Of a stretch of DNA of 64,000 nucleotides, positions 5,776 through 13,953 are shown one piece after another. Source of the stretch: JAWLHJ01 sp039587535 (lineage in GTDB: Bacteria > Gemmatimonadota > Gemmatimonadetes > Longimicrobiales > Gaopeijiaceae); the NCBI GenBank assembly GCA_039587535.1, contig JBDHIF010000011.1:1-64000 (forward strand), given 5' to 3'. Positions within the stretch are counted from its first letter, which is position 1, and each line of letters opens with the position of its first letter. The position numbers and the translations under genes are program-made. Below the pieces are notes generated by a model. It searched no databases. It was not told the DNA's origin and saw only the letters and a list, made by a program, of their open reading frames with translations.

Positions 5776-7077
5776 ATGGGCCTTGTTTCCTTTCTGGCCG
5801 CGGTGCAAGCCGAAGCGCCGATCCAGGATGCTCCCGCCTGGGACGCACTTAGCACGCTTTGGATCCTGATCGCGGCGATCCTTGTCTTCTTCATGCAGGC
5901 GGGGTTCAGCGTACTCGAGGCCGGACTGGTGCGAGCGAAGAACGCCGGGAATGTGCTGATGAAGAATCTCCTCGATTTTTCGTCGGCCACGCTGGGCTAC
6001 TTCGTCTTCGGGTACGCGATCATGTACGGCTCGGAGGGGCTTCTGTTCGGGACCGAGGGGTGGTTCCTCGCGGGTGTCGAGTCTCCGGTCGATGGTTTGC
6101 CTGTCGAAGTCTTTTGGCTCTTCCAAGCCATGTTCGCGGGTGCCGCTGCGACGATCGTCGCGGGTGCGGTCGCGGAGAGGATGAAGTTCACGTCCTACCT
6201 GGCCTACTCGTTCATCCTCTCGGCTTTCATTTACCCGATCGTCGGTCACTGGGTGTGGGGTGGCGGTTGGCTCGCCGGCCTCGGCTTCCACGATTTCGCC
6301 GGCTCGACGGTGGTGCATGCTGTGGGGGGCGTAACCGGGCTCGTGGCCGCATGGGTACTGGGTCCACGTTTCGGGAAGTTCAATAAGGACGGCTCGCCCA
6401 ATGCGATCGGGGGGCATAGCCTCCCGTTGGCCTCGCTCGGCGTCTTCATCCTCTGGTTTGGCTGGTATGGCTTCAACGCCGGATCGACCCTCGGAATGGG
6501 TGAGCCCGACGTCGTCGCCCGGATCGCCATCAACACGACGCTAGCTCCTGCCATCGGCGCGGTAATGGGCATGATCACGAGTTGGGTTCGCTATGGGAAG
6601 CCGGACCTTCTGTTGGCCCTGAACGGAGCTCTCGCAGGGCTGGTAGGGATTACCGCAGGTTGCGCCGCCGTGACTCCGGGAGCGGCGCTTTGGATCGGAG
6701 CGATCGCCGGGGTACTCTGTGTCTACGGAATCGCGTGGATCGACGCGATTCGAGTGGACGATCCGGTCGGGGCCGTGGCGGTACACGGGATCTGCGGCAT
6801 CTGGGGCACGCTGGCTGTCGGCCTCTGGGGCCGGGAGACGTTCGGCGCGACCGGCGACGGCCTCTTCATGGGCGGGGGCTTCGGCGCGTTGGGCATTCAG
6901 ATGCTGGGTGTGATCGCGTGCCTCGGGTTCACGGCGATCGCGATGTGGATCGTGTTCACGGCGATCGACTCGGTCCTCGGCCTGCGCGTCTCGCACGAGA
7001 CGGAGCTGCGCGGCCTCGACATCGATGAGCACGGGATCGAGTCGTACGCCGGGTTCCAGATCTTCACCACCGACTGA
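5776..7077 (+). CDS. amt: Ammonium transporter (Amt/MEP/Rh family)
   Basis: The 433-residue protein has about eleven predicted membrane helices. The N-terminal AWDALSTLWILIAAILVFFMQAGF is typical of Amt proteins, as is the DFAGSTVVHAVGG signature. The two pore histidines are visible in VVHAVGG and VAVHGICGIWG. It moves ammonium into the cell and as a trimer is usually gated by a P-II protein, encoded next at 7092. GAAGGA lies ahead of the ATG. Fifteen bases separate it from glnB, so transport, sensing and assimilation genes run amt-glnB-glnA in one unit. I see no sigma-54 promoter upstream. Confidence 0.96.
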   Translation: MGLVSFLAAVQAEAPIQDAPAWDALSTLWILIAAILVFFMQAGFSVLEAGLVRAKNAGNVLMKNLLDFSSATLGYFVFGYAIMYGSEGLLFGTEGWFLAGVESPVDGLPVEVFWLFQAMFAGAAATIVAGAVAERMKFTSYLAYSFILSAFIYPIVGHWVWGGGWLAGLGFHDFAGSTVVHAVGGVTGLVAAWVLGPRFGKFNKDGSPNAIGGHSLPLASLGVFILWFGWYGFNAGSTLGMGEPDVVARIAINTTLAPAIGAVMGMITSWVRYGKPDLLLALNGALAGLVGITAGCAAVTPGAALWIGAIAGVLCVYGIAWIDAIRVDDPVGAVAVHGICGIWGTLAVGLWGRETFGATGDGLFMGGGFGALGIQMLGVIACLGFTAIAMWIVFTAIDSVLGLRVSHETELRGLDIDEHGIESYAGFQIFTTD

Positions 7078-7091
7078 GGCGAGTTCTTGCC

Positions 7092-7427
7092 ATGAAGATG
7101 ATCATCGCGGTGATCAAGGCGGAGCAGCTACCTGCCGTGAAACAGGCGCTGTTTGACGCCGAGATCAGACACATGACGGCCACATCCGTCCTGGGAACTG
7201 CGCCGCGTACAGAGCAGCAGATGTACCGTGGTGTGAAGAAGGAGGTTTCGCTCTTCAAGCGGGTTCGCCTGGAGGTGGCGGTCAATGACGCCAACGTGGA
7301 GCGCGCCATCGAGGCCATATCCCGCGGATGTATGGAGTCGGGCGGCGCCGGGAAGATCTTCGTGACCGAGCTGCACGACGTCGTCACTGTGTGGACCGGC
7401 GAGCGCGGTTCGCGAGCACTGTACTGA
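7092..7427 (+). CDS. glnB: P-II nitrogen regulatory protein, variant T-loop
   Basis: The 111-residue protein has the P-II fold: N-terminal MKMIIAVIKAEQLPAVKQAL, T-loop containing MYRG (Tyr45), B-loop GAGKIFV, and C-terminal TGERG for nucleotide binding. In E. coli GlnB the uridylylated residue is Tyr51 in YRGAEY. The aligned position here is Lys50 (YRGVKKE), so this protein should not be regulated by GlnD uridylylation. It is a known T-loop variant subgroup (family knowledge). It probably controls Amt and glutamine synthetase through ATP, ADP and 2-oxoglutarate binding. It lies between amt and glnA. Confidence 0.93.
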   Translation: MKMIIAVIKAEQLPAVKQALFDAEIRHMTATSVLGTAPRTEQQMYRGVKKEVSLFKRVRLEVAVNDANVERAIEAISRGCMESGGAGKIFVTELHDVVTVWTGERGSRALY

Positions 7428-7434
7428 GGGCGTC

Positions 7435-8871
7435 ATGTCGAAACGACCTACCAGCCCTCGCGACGTCGTCGGGATGATCAAGGATCGCGACATTGCATTT
7501 CTCGATCTGAAGTTCGTCGACCTGTTCGGAACGCTGCAGCACCTGACGTTGCCCGCCGAGCTGGTCGACGAGGCGCTCTTCCGGAATGGGATGGCGTTCG
7601 ACGGTTCCTCGGTGCGCGGATTCACCCGGATCAACCAGAGCGACATGCTCCTGATCCCGGATGCATCGTCGGTTTTCCAGGACCCATTCTTCGACGACCC
7701 TGCGTTGTCGGTCTTCTGCGACATCGTCGATCCGAACGGACGTTACACCTTCTCCCGTGATCCCCGTTCGGTCGCTCGGCGGGCCGAGCAGCTCGTCCGT
7801 TCGCTGGGGATTGCGGACACGGCGTTCTTCGGTCCGGAGATCGAGTTCTTCATCTTCGACGACGTGCGCTTCGACCAGGCCACGCAGCACGGCTATTACT
7901 TCCTGAACAGCGCGGCGGCGTCGTGGGCCACGGGTGAGACGGGAGAAGGTTCGAACCTCGGCCACCGAGCGGCGCAGAAGGGCGCCTACTTCTCGGCGCC
8001 GCCCGTGGACCAATACAACAATCTTCGATCGAAGATCTCCCATGTGCTGCGGAGCGTTGGATTACAGCCAGAACTGCACCATCACGAGGTCGGGGCGGCG
8101 GGCCAGTCCGAGATCGGGTTCCGTTTTGGACCACTCCTCCATCAGGCGGACGCGTCGATCAAATACAAGTACGTCGTCAAGAACGTCGTAAACCGCTACG
8201 GGAAGACCGCCACCTTCATGCCCAAGCCGCTTCTCCAGGAGAACGGCTCCGGAATGCACCACAACATCAGTCTGGCGAAGGATGGTAAGAACGTCTTCTA
8301 CGAACCCGGGACCTATGGAGACTTGAGCGCCCTCGCGGTGCACTTCATCGGTGGGTTGCTCGAGCACGCAGCGGCGCTCTGCGCGATCTGCTGTCCGACG
8401 ACGAACTCCTATCGGCGCCTCGTGCCGGGATACGAGGCACCGATGAACCTTCTTTACTCTGGTCGAAATCGAAGCGCCTGTGTGCGCATACCAACCATGA
8501 CCGGGGGACCCAAGTCGAAGCGGATCGAGTTCCGCACACCGGACCCCTCGTGCAACCCGTATCTCAGCTTCGCCGCCATCATGTGTGCCGGTATCGACGG
8601 CATTCGGCGGAAGATCGTGCCGGCGGATCCCGTCGATGAGGACATCTACGAGCTCGCGGCATCTGAGAGCGGTCGAGAAATCGAGCGGACACCGGGCACG
8701 CTCGACGAGGCGATCAGTGCGCTCGAGCAGGATCACGACTTCCTCGTTCAGGACGGGGTCTTCACACCCGACTTCGTCGAGACCTGGGTCGATCTGAAGA
8801 GAACGAAGGAAATCGACTTTGTCCGGCTTCGCCCGCACCCGGGCGAGTTCTCCCTTTACTTCAACGCGTAG
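7435..8871 (+). CDS. glnA: Glutamine synthetase, type I
   Basis: The 478-residue protein has the GS beta-grasp N-terminus (FDGSSVRGF) and the catalytic domain (FFGPEIEFFIFD, the ATP-binding NGSGMHHNIS, RIEFRTPDPSCNPYLSFAA). It makes glutamine from glutamate, ammonium and ATP. A tyrosine at the adenylylation-loop position is present in EDIYELA, so control by adenylylation is possible. The metal-site region reads HHHEVGAAGQSEIGFRFG. Translation starts 7 bases after the P-II stop, so the two are cotranscribed. Length is normal for GSI. Confidence 0.95.
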   Translation: MSKRPTSPRDVVGMIKDRDIAFLDLKFVDLFGTLQHLTLPAELVDEALFRNGMAFDGSSVRGFTRINQSDMLLIPDASSVFQDPFFDDPALSVFCDIVDPNGRYTFSRDPRSVARRAEQLVRSLGIADTAFFGPEIEFFIFDDVRFDQATQHGYYFLNSAAASWATGETGEGSNLGHRAAQKGAYFSAPPVDQYNNLRSKISHVLRSVGLQPELHHHEVGAAGQSEIGFRFGPLLHQADASIKYKYVVKNVVNRYGKTATFMPKPLLQENGSGMHHNISLAKDGKNVFYEPGTYGDLSALAVHFIGGLLEHAAALCAICCPTTNSYRRLVPGYEAPMNLLYSGRNRSACVRIPTMTGGPKSKRIEFRTPDPSCNPYLSFAAIMCAGIDGIRRKIVPADPVDEDIYELAASESGREIERTPGTLDEAISALEQDHDFLVQDGVFTPDFVETWVDLKRTKEIDFVRLRPHPGEFSLYFNA

Positions 8872-8891
8872 CGGCTGCAGAAGGATCGATC

Positions 8892-10196
8892 ATGGACCAA
8901 GCACAGCTCATTGGGATCTACCTGGGCGTCGGCGCACTCGCGATCCTCGCGCTCGTGATCTTCGTCAAGGCGAACATCGTGATCTGCGCCCCGAACGAGG
9001 TGGTGATCATCTCGGGCCGGAAGCGGAAGACGAAGGACGGAACCGTCGTCGGCTACCGGCTGATTCGAGGCGGCAGGGGCTTCAAGTGGCCTCTCCTGGA
9101 ATCGGCGCGCCGTCTGCCGCTCACGACGCGCACCGTAGAGATTCGGCCGCACAGGGCCTTGTGCCAGGGAATGATTCCTGTGGATATCGAGGGGCGCGCC
9201 AATGTCAAGCTCGCGGGGCGTGAAGAGGATGGCCTCGAAGCGGGGATCGAGCGATTCCTCGGAAAGGGTGTGGAGGCGATCGACAAGACGGCTCAGCAAG
9301 TGCTCGAGGGTGCGCTACGGGGAGTGATCGCGGGTGTTCGCCCGGAAGAAGCAAACGAGCGCCGGCTCGAGCTGGCGCAGGACGTCGCTCAAAGGGCGCG
9401 TTCCGAGCTGTCTGGTCTGGGCATCGTCCTGGACTTCTTCCAGATCCAAGACCTCTCCGACGGGGCTGGCTATCTGGAGGCGATCGGACGCCGGCGAAAT
9501 GCCGAGGTTCAGCGTGATGCGCAAATCGCCGAGGCAGAGGCCGATGCCGAGGCACGGCAGGTTTCGGCCGAACAGAAGCGGCTCGGCCGTGAGGCCGAGA
9601 TCGCGGCCGAGCAGCTGGTCATCCAGAAAGAGAACGCGCTCGAAGTGCAGCGCGCGAATCTCGCTGCGCTCGAGAACGAGGCCAAGGAGCGGGCGTCGGT
9701 CGCCGGTCACATCGCCCGTGTCGATCGTGAGGTCGAGCTGGAGACGAGAAGGGCTGAGCTCAGCGAGAAGAAGCATGCCGCCGACACCGTCATACCGGCG
9801 CGCGCGCGCTCCGAGGCGGACCGACTGGAGGCGGAGGGGCGAGCCGCCCGGATCCGAGAGGAGGGACGGGCGACCGCCGAGGCCGTGCATGTGATGCGCG
9901 AAGAATGGGATGGCGGCGCAGCGCAGGATCTCTTCATGATTCGTATGTTCCCGGAACTGGTCGACAAAGTGACTCGAGTGGTGGCTGAGAACCTTCGTGT
10001 CGACAAGCTGACGATCCTCGATGGTGGTGGTGACGGTGGTGGAGACGGGTTGCCCAATTACGTCCGAAATCTCACGGGCAGCGCGGTAGCGATGATGGAG
10101 CAGATGAAGAACGCCACGGGGGTCGATCTCGCACGGATTGCGGAACGGGGCCGAGAGGGGCAGTCTCGGGCGGATGTGCCGAGCGAGCTGGACTGA
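8892..10196 (+). CDS. Flotillin-like SPFH-domain membrane protein
   Basis: The 434-residue protein has one N-terminal membrane helix (LGVGALAILALVIFVKANIVI), an SPFH/band-7 domain (about 35-190), and a long Glu/Ala-rich coiled coil (about 190-330; AEADAEARQ-type repeats) typical of flotillins. A Gly/Asp-rich linker (DGGGDGGGDG) precedes the C-terminal tail. Flotillins organise membrane microdomains and scaffold transporters and signalling proteins. The gene follows glnA by 20 bases with GAAGGAT upstream, so it is cotranscribed with the nitrogen genes. A role in clustering Amt or the downstream membrane sensor is plausible but not shown. Confidence 0.85.
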   Translation: MDQAQLIGIYLGVGALAILALVIFVKANIVICAPNEVVIISGRKRKTKDGTVVGYRLIRGGRGFKWPLLESARRLPLTTRTVEIRPHRALCQGMIPVDIEGRANVKLAGREEDGLEAGIERFLGKGVEAIDKTAQQVLEGALRGVIAGVRPEEANERRLELAQDVAQRARSELSGLGIVLDFFQIQDLSDGAGYLEAIGRRRNAEVQRDAQIAEAEADAEARQVSAEQKRLGREAEIAAEQLVIQKENALEVQRANLAALENEAKERASVAGHIARVDREVELETRRAELSEKKHAADTVIPARARSEADRLEAEGRAARIREEGRATAEAVHVMREEWDGGAAQDLFMIRMFPELVDKVTRVVAENLRVDKLTILDGGGDGGGDGLPNYVRNLTGSAVAMMEQMKNATGVDLARIAERGREGQSRADVPSELD

Positions 10197-10220
10197 ACCT
10201 CAAGGTCCTGGAGGCTGCGG

Positions 10221-10628
10221 GTGCATGACATGACGGAAAGCGATTCGGCGGCGCGCAAGGTCGAGGAGGTCCTCAGGCACCACGGACTGTCGCGGGACAG
10301 TGTGCTGTATCGGGAATCTCTTGAGACCTTCGTCGAACGGGATGACGACGGGCATGAGACGGTCACGGCCAATGCTGATCCGTCGGAGGCGGTCGTGAAC
10401 GTCTACGAGGGCGGTCATGTCGCGCTTGCGGCTCAGATCGGAGCGGGGCTCGCGTTCAATGAGCGACGAGACAACCAGTGGCGTGAGGAAGGTCGGGTGA
10501 CCGTGGCCGTGCGGCTCGGAGACGTGCTTGACCAGGGGGGGATGCTGTACCCGGTCGAGTCGGTGATCACTGAGCCCGTCTGGTACGTGACGTTGCCGGC
10601 AGGACGAGTCCGCGTGACACGAACCTAG
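10221..10628 (+). CDS. Small soluble protein of unknown function
   Basis: The 135-residue acidic product has no signal peptide or membrane helix. It has an N-terminal helical region (ARKVEEVLRHHGLSRDSV) and a beta-rich second half ending VTLPAGRVRVTRT. I do not recognise the family. GTG at 10221 is preferred because GGAGG lies at the right distance; ATG at 10230 is the alternative. The next gene, a membrane STAS protein, begins directly after its stop codon, so this protein belongs with the regulatory module or bridges it to glnA and flotillin. Confidence 0.65.
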   Translation: MHDMTESDSAARKVEEVLRHHGLSRDSVLYRESLETFVERDDDGHETVTANADPSEAVVNVYEGGHVALAAQIGAGLAFNERRDNQWREEGRVTVAVRLGDVLDQGGMLYPVESVITEPVWYVTLPAGRVRVTRT

Positions 10629-12497
10629 GTGGCGCTCTCTTTGATACAGGATCGGTCGATCCGAGTCCGCGTCTTCGTCGTCCTCGCCGCCGTCGCGGTT
10701 CTATCCATTGGTGTGGTGGCGGCGGTGTCCTACCGCCTGGGATTGGCCACCCTCGAGCAGCAGGCGTTCGACCGCCTCACCTCGGTGCGTGAGTTGAAGG
10801 GGCGTCAGGTCGAGGGATATTTCCGCACGATCCGAGACCAGGTCGTCACGCACGCCGAGAATCGTATGACCATCGACGCGGTGCGTGAGTTCACGGCCGC
10901 CGCCACGACCCTGGAAGCAGAGCTGGGGGTGCCCGACGCGAGCGAGCGCGAGCTCTCTCTGCGGCTCTACTACCAGGATGAGTTTCTCCCCCGTCTCGGG
11001 GAGCGCGCTGCAGATGCCGGTGCTCTGTCCGCCTACTGGCCCGAGGACGCTCTGGCGCGCTCACTCCAGTACCTGTTCATCAGCGCCAGCCCGTTCGCCG
11101 TCGGTTCGAAGCAACTTCTGGACGATTCGGGTGCCGGGGTCCGGTACGATGACGTTCACGGGCGCTATCACCCCCTTTTCCGGAGTTTTCTCGAGCGGTT
11201 CGGCTACTATGACATCTTCCTCGTGGACGCGGCGACCGACCGAATCGTGTACTCGGTGTTCAAGGAGATCGACTTCGGCACGTCCCTCGAACGGGGTCCG
11301 CATCGAAGCTCGAACCTCGCGGCAGCATACCGAGCGGCACGAGATTCGGGGGTAGACTCATTCACCCACCTGGAGGACTTCGAACCGTATGCGCCATCGT
11401 ATGGTGCTCAAGCTTCCTTCATCGCATCTCCGATCTTCGACGGGGACGAAATCCTGGGCATTCTCGTCTTCCAGCTCCCGCTGGACCGTATCAACGAGTT
11501 GATGACGAGCGAGCGCGCCTGGCGGGACGTGGGGTTGGGGGCGTCGGGCGAAACGTACGTGGTCGGTTCGGACCAGAGGCTTCGAACCGAATCTCGCTTT
11601 CTCATAGAAGATCGCGAGGAGTACCTGGGTGCGATCGAGAGGGGTGGCCTCGACGAGCGTATCGTGCGGTCGATCGAGGCGCAGGGCAGCGCCATCGGGC
11701 TTCAACCGGTCCAGACAAACGGGGTGGAACGAGCGCTTGGGGGTGAAACGGGAACCGACCGCTTCCCCGACTATCGGGGCGCCGAGGTGTTCTCCAGCTA
11801 CCGACCTCTCACGATCCCAGATCTCGAGTGGGTGCTCATGAGCGAGATCGATTCGAGCGAAGCCCTCGCGCCGCTCGTTGCGCAGCGGAACCGTATGCTC
11901 GTGGCGCTGGCCATATTCCTGCCGCTGATCGGCGGACTGGCACTGTGGTTCGCCGGGAATCTCGTTCGCCCCATCGAGGCCCTGTCTCGGAGGGCCGAGG
12001 AACTCGCCAGGGGAGAGCTCGATCACGAGGTCGACATCTCGCGTGGCGACGAGATCGGTGAGCTCGCGCGCAGCTTCGAAGCGATGCGCGTGGCGTTGCG
12101 CGATCAAATCGATCGACAGAATCGTTCGATCGACGCCTTGTCCACGCCCCTGATCCCGATCCATGACGACGTCGTGGTCATGCCGCTCGTGGGTGAGCTC
12201 GACGAGGCGCGATGCGAGAGGGTTCGAGAGTCGCTCACGGCTCAGCTCCACAGCAATGGAGCGCGGTCGGTGATCCTGGATCTTACTGGAGTCTTGCGAC
12301 TGGATGACGATGTGGCGCGCGGGCTGATTCGGATTGCGCGAACTGCCCGTCTCGTGGGCGCGCAGGCCATCGTGTCGGGCGTCCGACCCGAACTCGCTGC
12401 TCAGCTGGCGGACGGCGACGTCGATACACAGGGCATCGTGACGGTGCGCACATTGAGAGACGCGATCGAGAGCGCCACGATGCACCGTGACGGGTGA
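10629..12497 (+). CDS. Membrane sensor with Cache, HAMP and STAS domains (RsbR-like)
   Basis: The 622-residue protein has a membrane helix at about 13-34, a large extracytoplasmic region that looks like a double Cache sensor (about 40-415, including YDIFLVDAATDRIVYSV and ASGETYVVGSD), a second helix (MLVALAIFLPLIGGLALWF), a HAMP linker (NLVRPIEALSRRAEELARGELD) and a C-terminal STAS domain like that of RsbR. At the RsbR Thr171 position it has Asp (RLDDDVARG). It should feed an external signal into the stressosome-type switch encoded downstream. The GTG start abuts the previous stop codon. Confidence 0.85.
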   Translation: MALSLIQDRSIRVRVFVVLAAVAVLSIGVVAAVSYRLGLATLEQQAFDRLTSVRELKGRQVEGYFRTIRDQVVTHAENRMTIDAVREFTAAATTLEAELGVPDASERELSLRLYYQDEFLPRLGERAADAGALSAYWPEDALARSLQYLFISASPFAVGSKQLLDDSGAGVRYDDVHGRYHPLFRSFLERFGYYDIFLVDAATDRIVYSVFKEIDFGTSLERGPHRSSNLAAAYRAARDSGVDSFTHLEDFEPYAPSYGAQASFIASPIFDGDEILGILVFQLPLDRINELMTSERAWRDVGLGASGETYVVGSDQRLRTESRFLIEDREEYLGAIERGGLDERIVRSIEAQGSAIGLQPVQTNGVERALGGETGTDRFPDYRGAEVFSSYRPLTIPDLEWVLMSEIDSSEALAPLVAQRNRMLVALAIFLPLIGGLALWFAGNLVRPIEALSRRAEELARGELDHEVDISRGDEIGELARSFEAMRVALRDQIDRQNRSIDALSTPLIPIHDDVVVMPLVGELDEARCERVRESLTAQLHSNGARSVILDLTGVLRLDDDVARGLIRIARTARLVGAQAIVSGVRPELAAQLADGDVDTQGIVTVRTLRDAIESATMHRDG

Positions 12498-12559
12498 GGG
12501 ACGGGCCGGCGCTGCGTTGGGGATTCGCGACAGACTGACTTAACACTTCGTAGAGGCGC

Positions 12560-13444
12560 ATGATGCACACCAATCACATCGACTATCGAGAGCTGCTGAC
12601 GCTCTATCGTATCACCGACGCTGATCTTCGGCGCATCGAGGCGTTCGGGGTTCAGGCCGTGAAACGGATGGATGAGCTGGTGGAGCGCTGGTACGCCTGG
12701 CTCGAGGTGTTGCCCGACTACGAAGACTTCTTCAGCGACCCCGAGACTCTGGCCCGAGTCCAGAAACTCCAGGACGGTTACTGGGATTTCTTCATGAAGG
12801 CCGCGGTCGACGACGAGTACGTGTCACGGCGGGTGCTCGTCGGTGAGGCGCACGCTCGAATCGGGCTATCGCTGAACACCTACTTCGCGGGCATGAACAT
12901 GTTTCAGGAGCTCTTCAGCGAGGTCGTACGCGACGGCGATTTCGAGGAAGGCGAGCGTCAGGCCACGATCGATTCCGTCTCCAAACTCCTCCACTTCGAC
13001 ACCGCCATCGTCGTCGATACCTACAACCGGCTGGTGGAGCAGACACTCACGGCTCAGTCGCGGGCGCTCATGGAGATGTCGACACCGGTCACGGAGATAT
13101 GGGAGGGCCTCCTGTTCCTGCCCATCGTCGGGATCATCGACTCGCGCCGGTCGCGCGACATCATGAACGCGACCTTGAGCAAGATCGCGGACACACAGGC
13201 ACGGGTATTCATTCTCGACATCAGCGGGGTCGGTGTGGTGGACACGGCAGTGGCGAACCACCTCATCAAGATTACCCGGGCGACCAAGCTCATGGGTTGT
13301 GAGACCACGATCTCGGGGGTCTCGCCGGCCATCGCTCAGACGATTGTCGATCTGGGTATCGACGTCGGCGAAGTGAAGACGACCGCGACCATGCGCGACG
13401 CTCTGGCCGACGCGGTCGAGCTCGTCCGGCAGGGCCGTCGGTGA
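12560..13444 (+). CDS. Globin-coupled RsbR-type stressosome protein
   Basis: The 294-residue protein joins a protoglobin-like sensor domain (about 1-165) to an RsbR-type STAS domain (about 175-290). The segment VLVGEAHARIGLSLNTYFAGM matches the proximal-histidine helix of globin-coupled sensors, with His98 as candidate haem ligand. The STAS domain keeps the phosphoacceptor region VVDTAVANH (Thr229, matching RsbR Thr171) and a second TTISG site. Haem-bound forms would sense O2, NO or redox state. In B. subtilis the RsbR globin domain is haem-free, so the His is the point of interest. It is followed by an RsbS-like gene. Confidence 0.85.
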   Translation: MMHTNHIDYRELLTLYRITDADLRRIEAFGVQAVKRMDELVERWYAWLEVLPDYEDFFSDPETLARVQKLQDGYWDFFMKAAVDDEYVSRRVLVGEAHARIGLSLNTYFAGMNMFQELFSEVVRDGDFEEGERQATIDSVSKLLHFDTAIVVDTYNRLVEQTLTAQSRALMEMSTPVTEIWEGLLFLPIVGIIDSRRSRDIMNATLSKIADTQARVFILDISGVGVVDTAVANHLIKITRATKLMGCETTISGVSPAIAQTIVDLGIDVGEVKTTATMRDALADAVELVRQGRR

Positions 13445-13458
13445 GTGTGGCGTAGGCG

Positions 13459-13953
13459 ATGACGGATCGCGGCGCCCGGATTCCGCTCCAGCTTGCGCAG
13501 CAGTGCGTGGTGGCGTCGATCCAGGTGGACCTGGACGACCGAGTGCTGGCTGCGTTTCGGGCGGAACTCCTGGAGTTCCTGCGACGCTCCGGCGCGCGCG
13601 GAGTCATTCTCGACTTGTCGGGGGCTGCGGTGATGGACAGAGAGGAGTTCGGCGCTCTCCGAGACACGATGCGCATGGCGCTCCTAATGGGCGCAACGAC
13701 CATCGTTTCGGGGATGCGGCCGGGCGTGGTGTCCGCTCTGATCGACCTCGAGGCCGACACCGACGGGGTGCTGGCGACGGCGACACTCGACGATGCGTTC
13801 GACTTGATGCGAGAGACTCAGTCCGACAGGCACAGAGACGAGGAAGATGAGGTCGGGGAGGTCGACGAACCCCTCGAGGGTACCGGCGCGGAGGCCGTCC
13901 AACGCGATGAGACCGGACCCCACGCGCAGGTGAGTGCGTCGCCCGAACCATGA
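13459..13953 (+). CDS. rsbS: RsbS-like STAS protein with altered phosphosite
   Basis: Residues 7-115 align along their length with B. subtilis RsbS (RIPLQL, CVVASIQVDLDD, GVILDLSG, LMGATTIVSGMRPGV). The phosphorylated Ser59 of RsbS (MIDSF) is replaced by Arg61 here (VMDREEF). About 45 extra C-terminal residues are acidic and probably disordered. RsbS with RsbR forms the stressosome core that holds RsbT until phosphorylation releases it. Without the serine, release must work differently or depend on the RsbR partners. The stop overlaps the next start (ATGA). Confidence 0.85.
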   Translation: MTDRGARIPLQLAQQCVVASIQVDLDDRVLAAFRAELLEFLRRSGARGVILDLSGAAVMDREEFGALRDTMRMALLMGATTIVSGMRPGVVSALIDLEADTDGVLATATLDDAFDLMRETQSDRHRDEEDEVGEVDEPLEGTGAEAVQRDETGPHAQVSASPEP

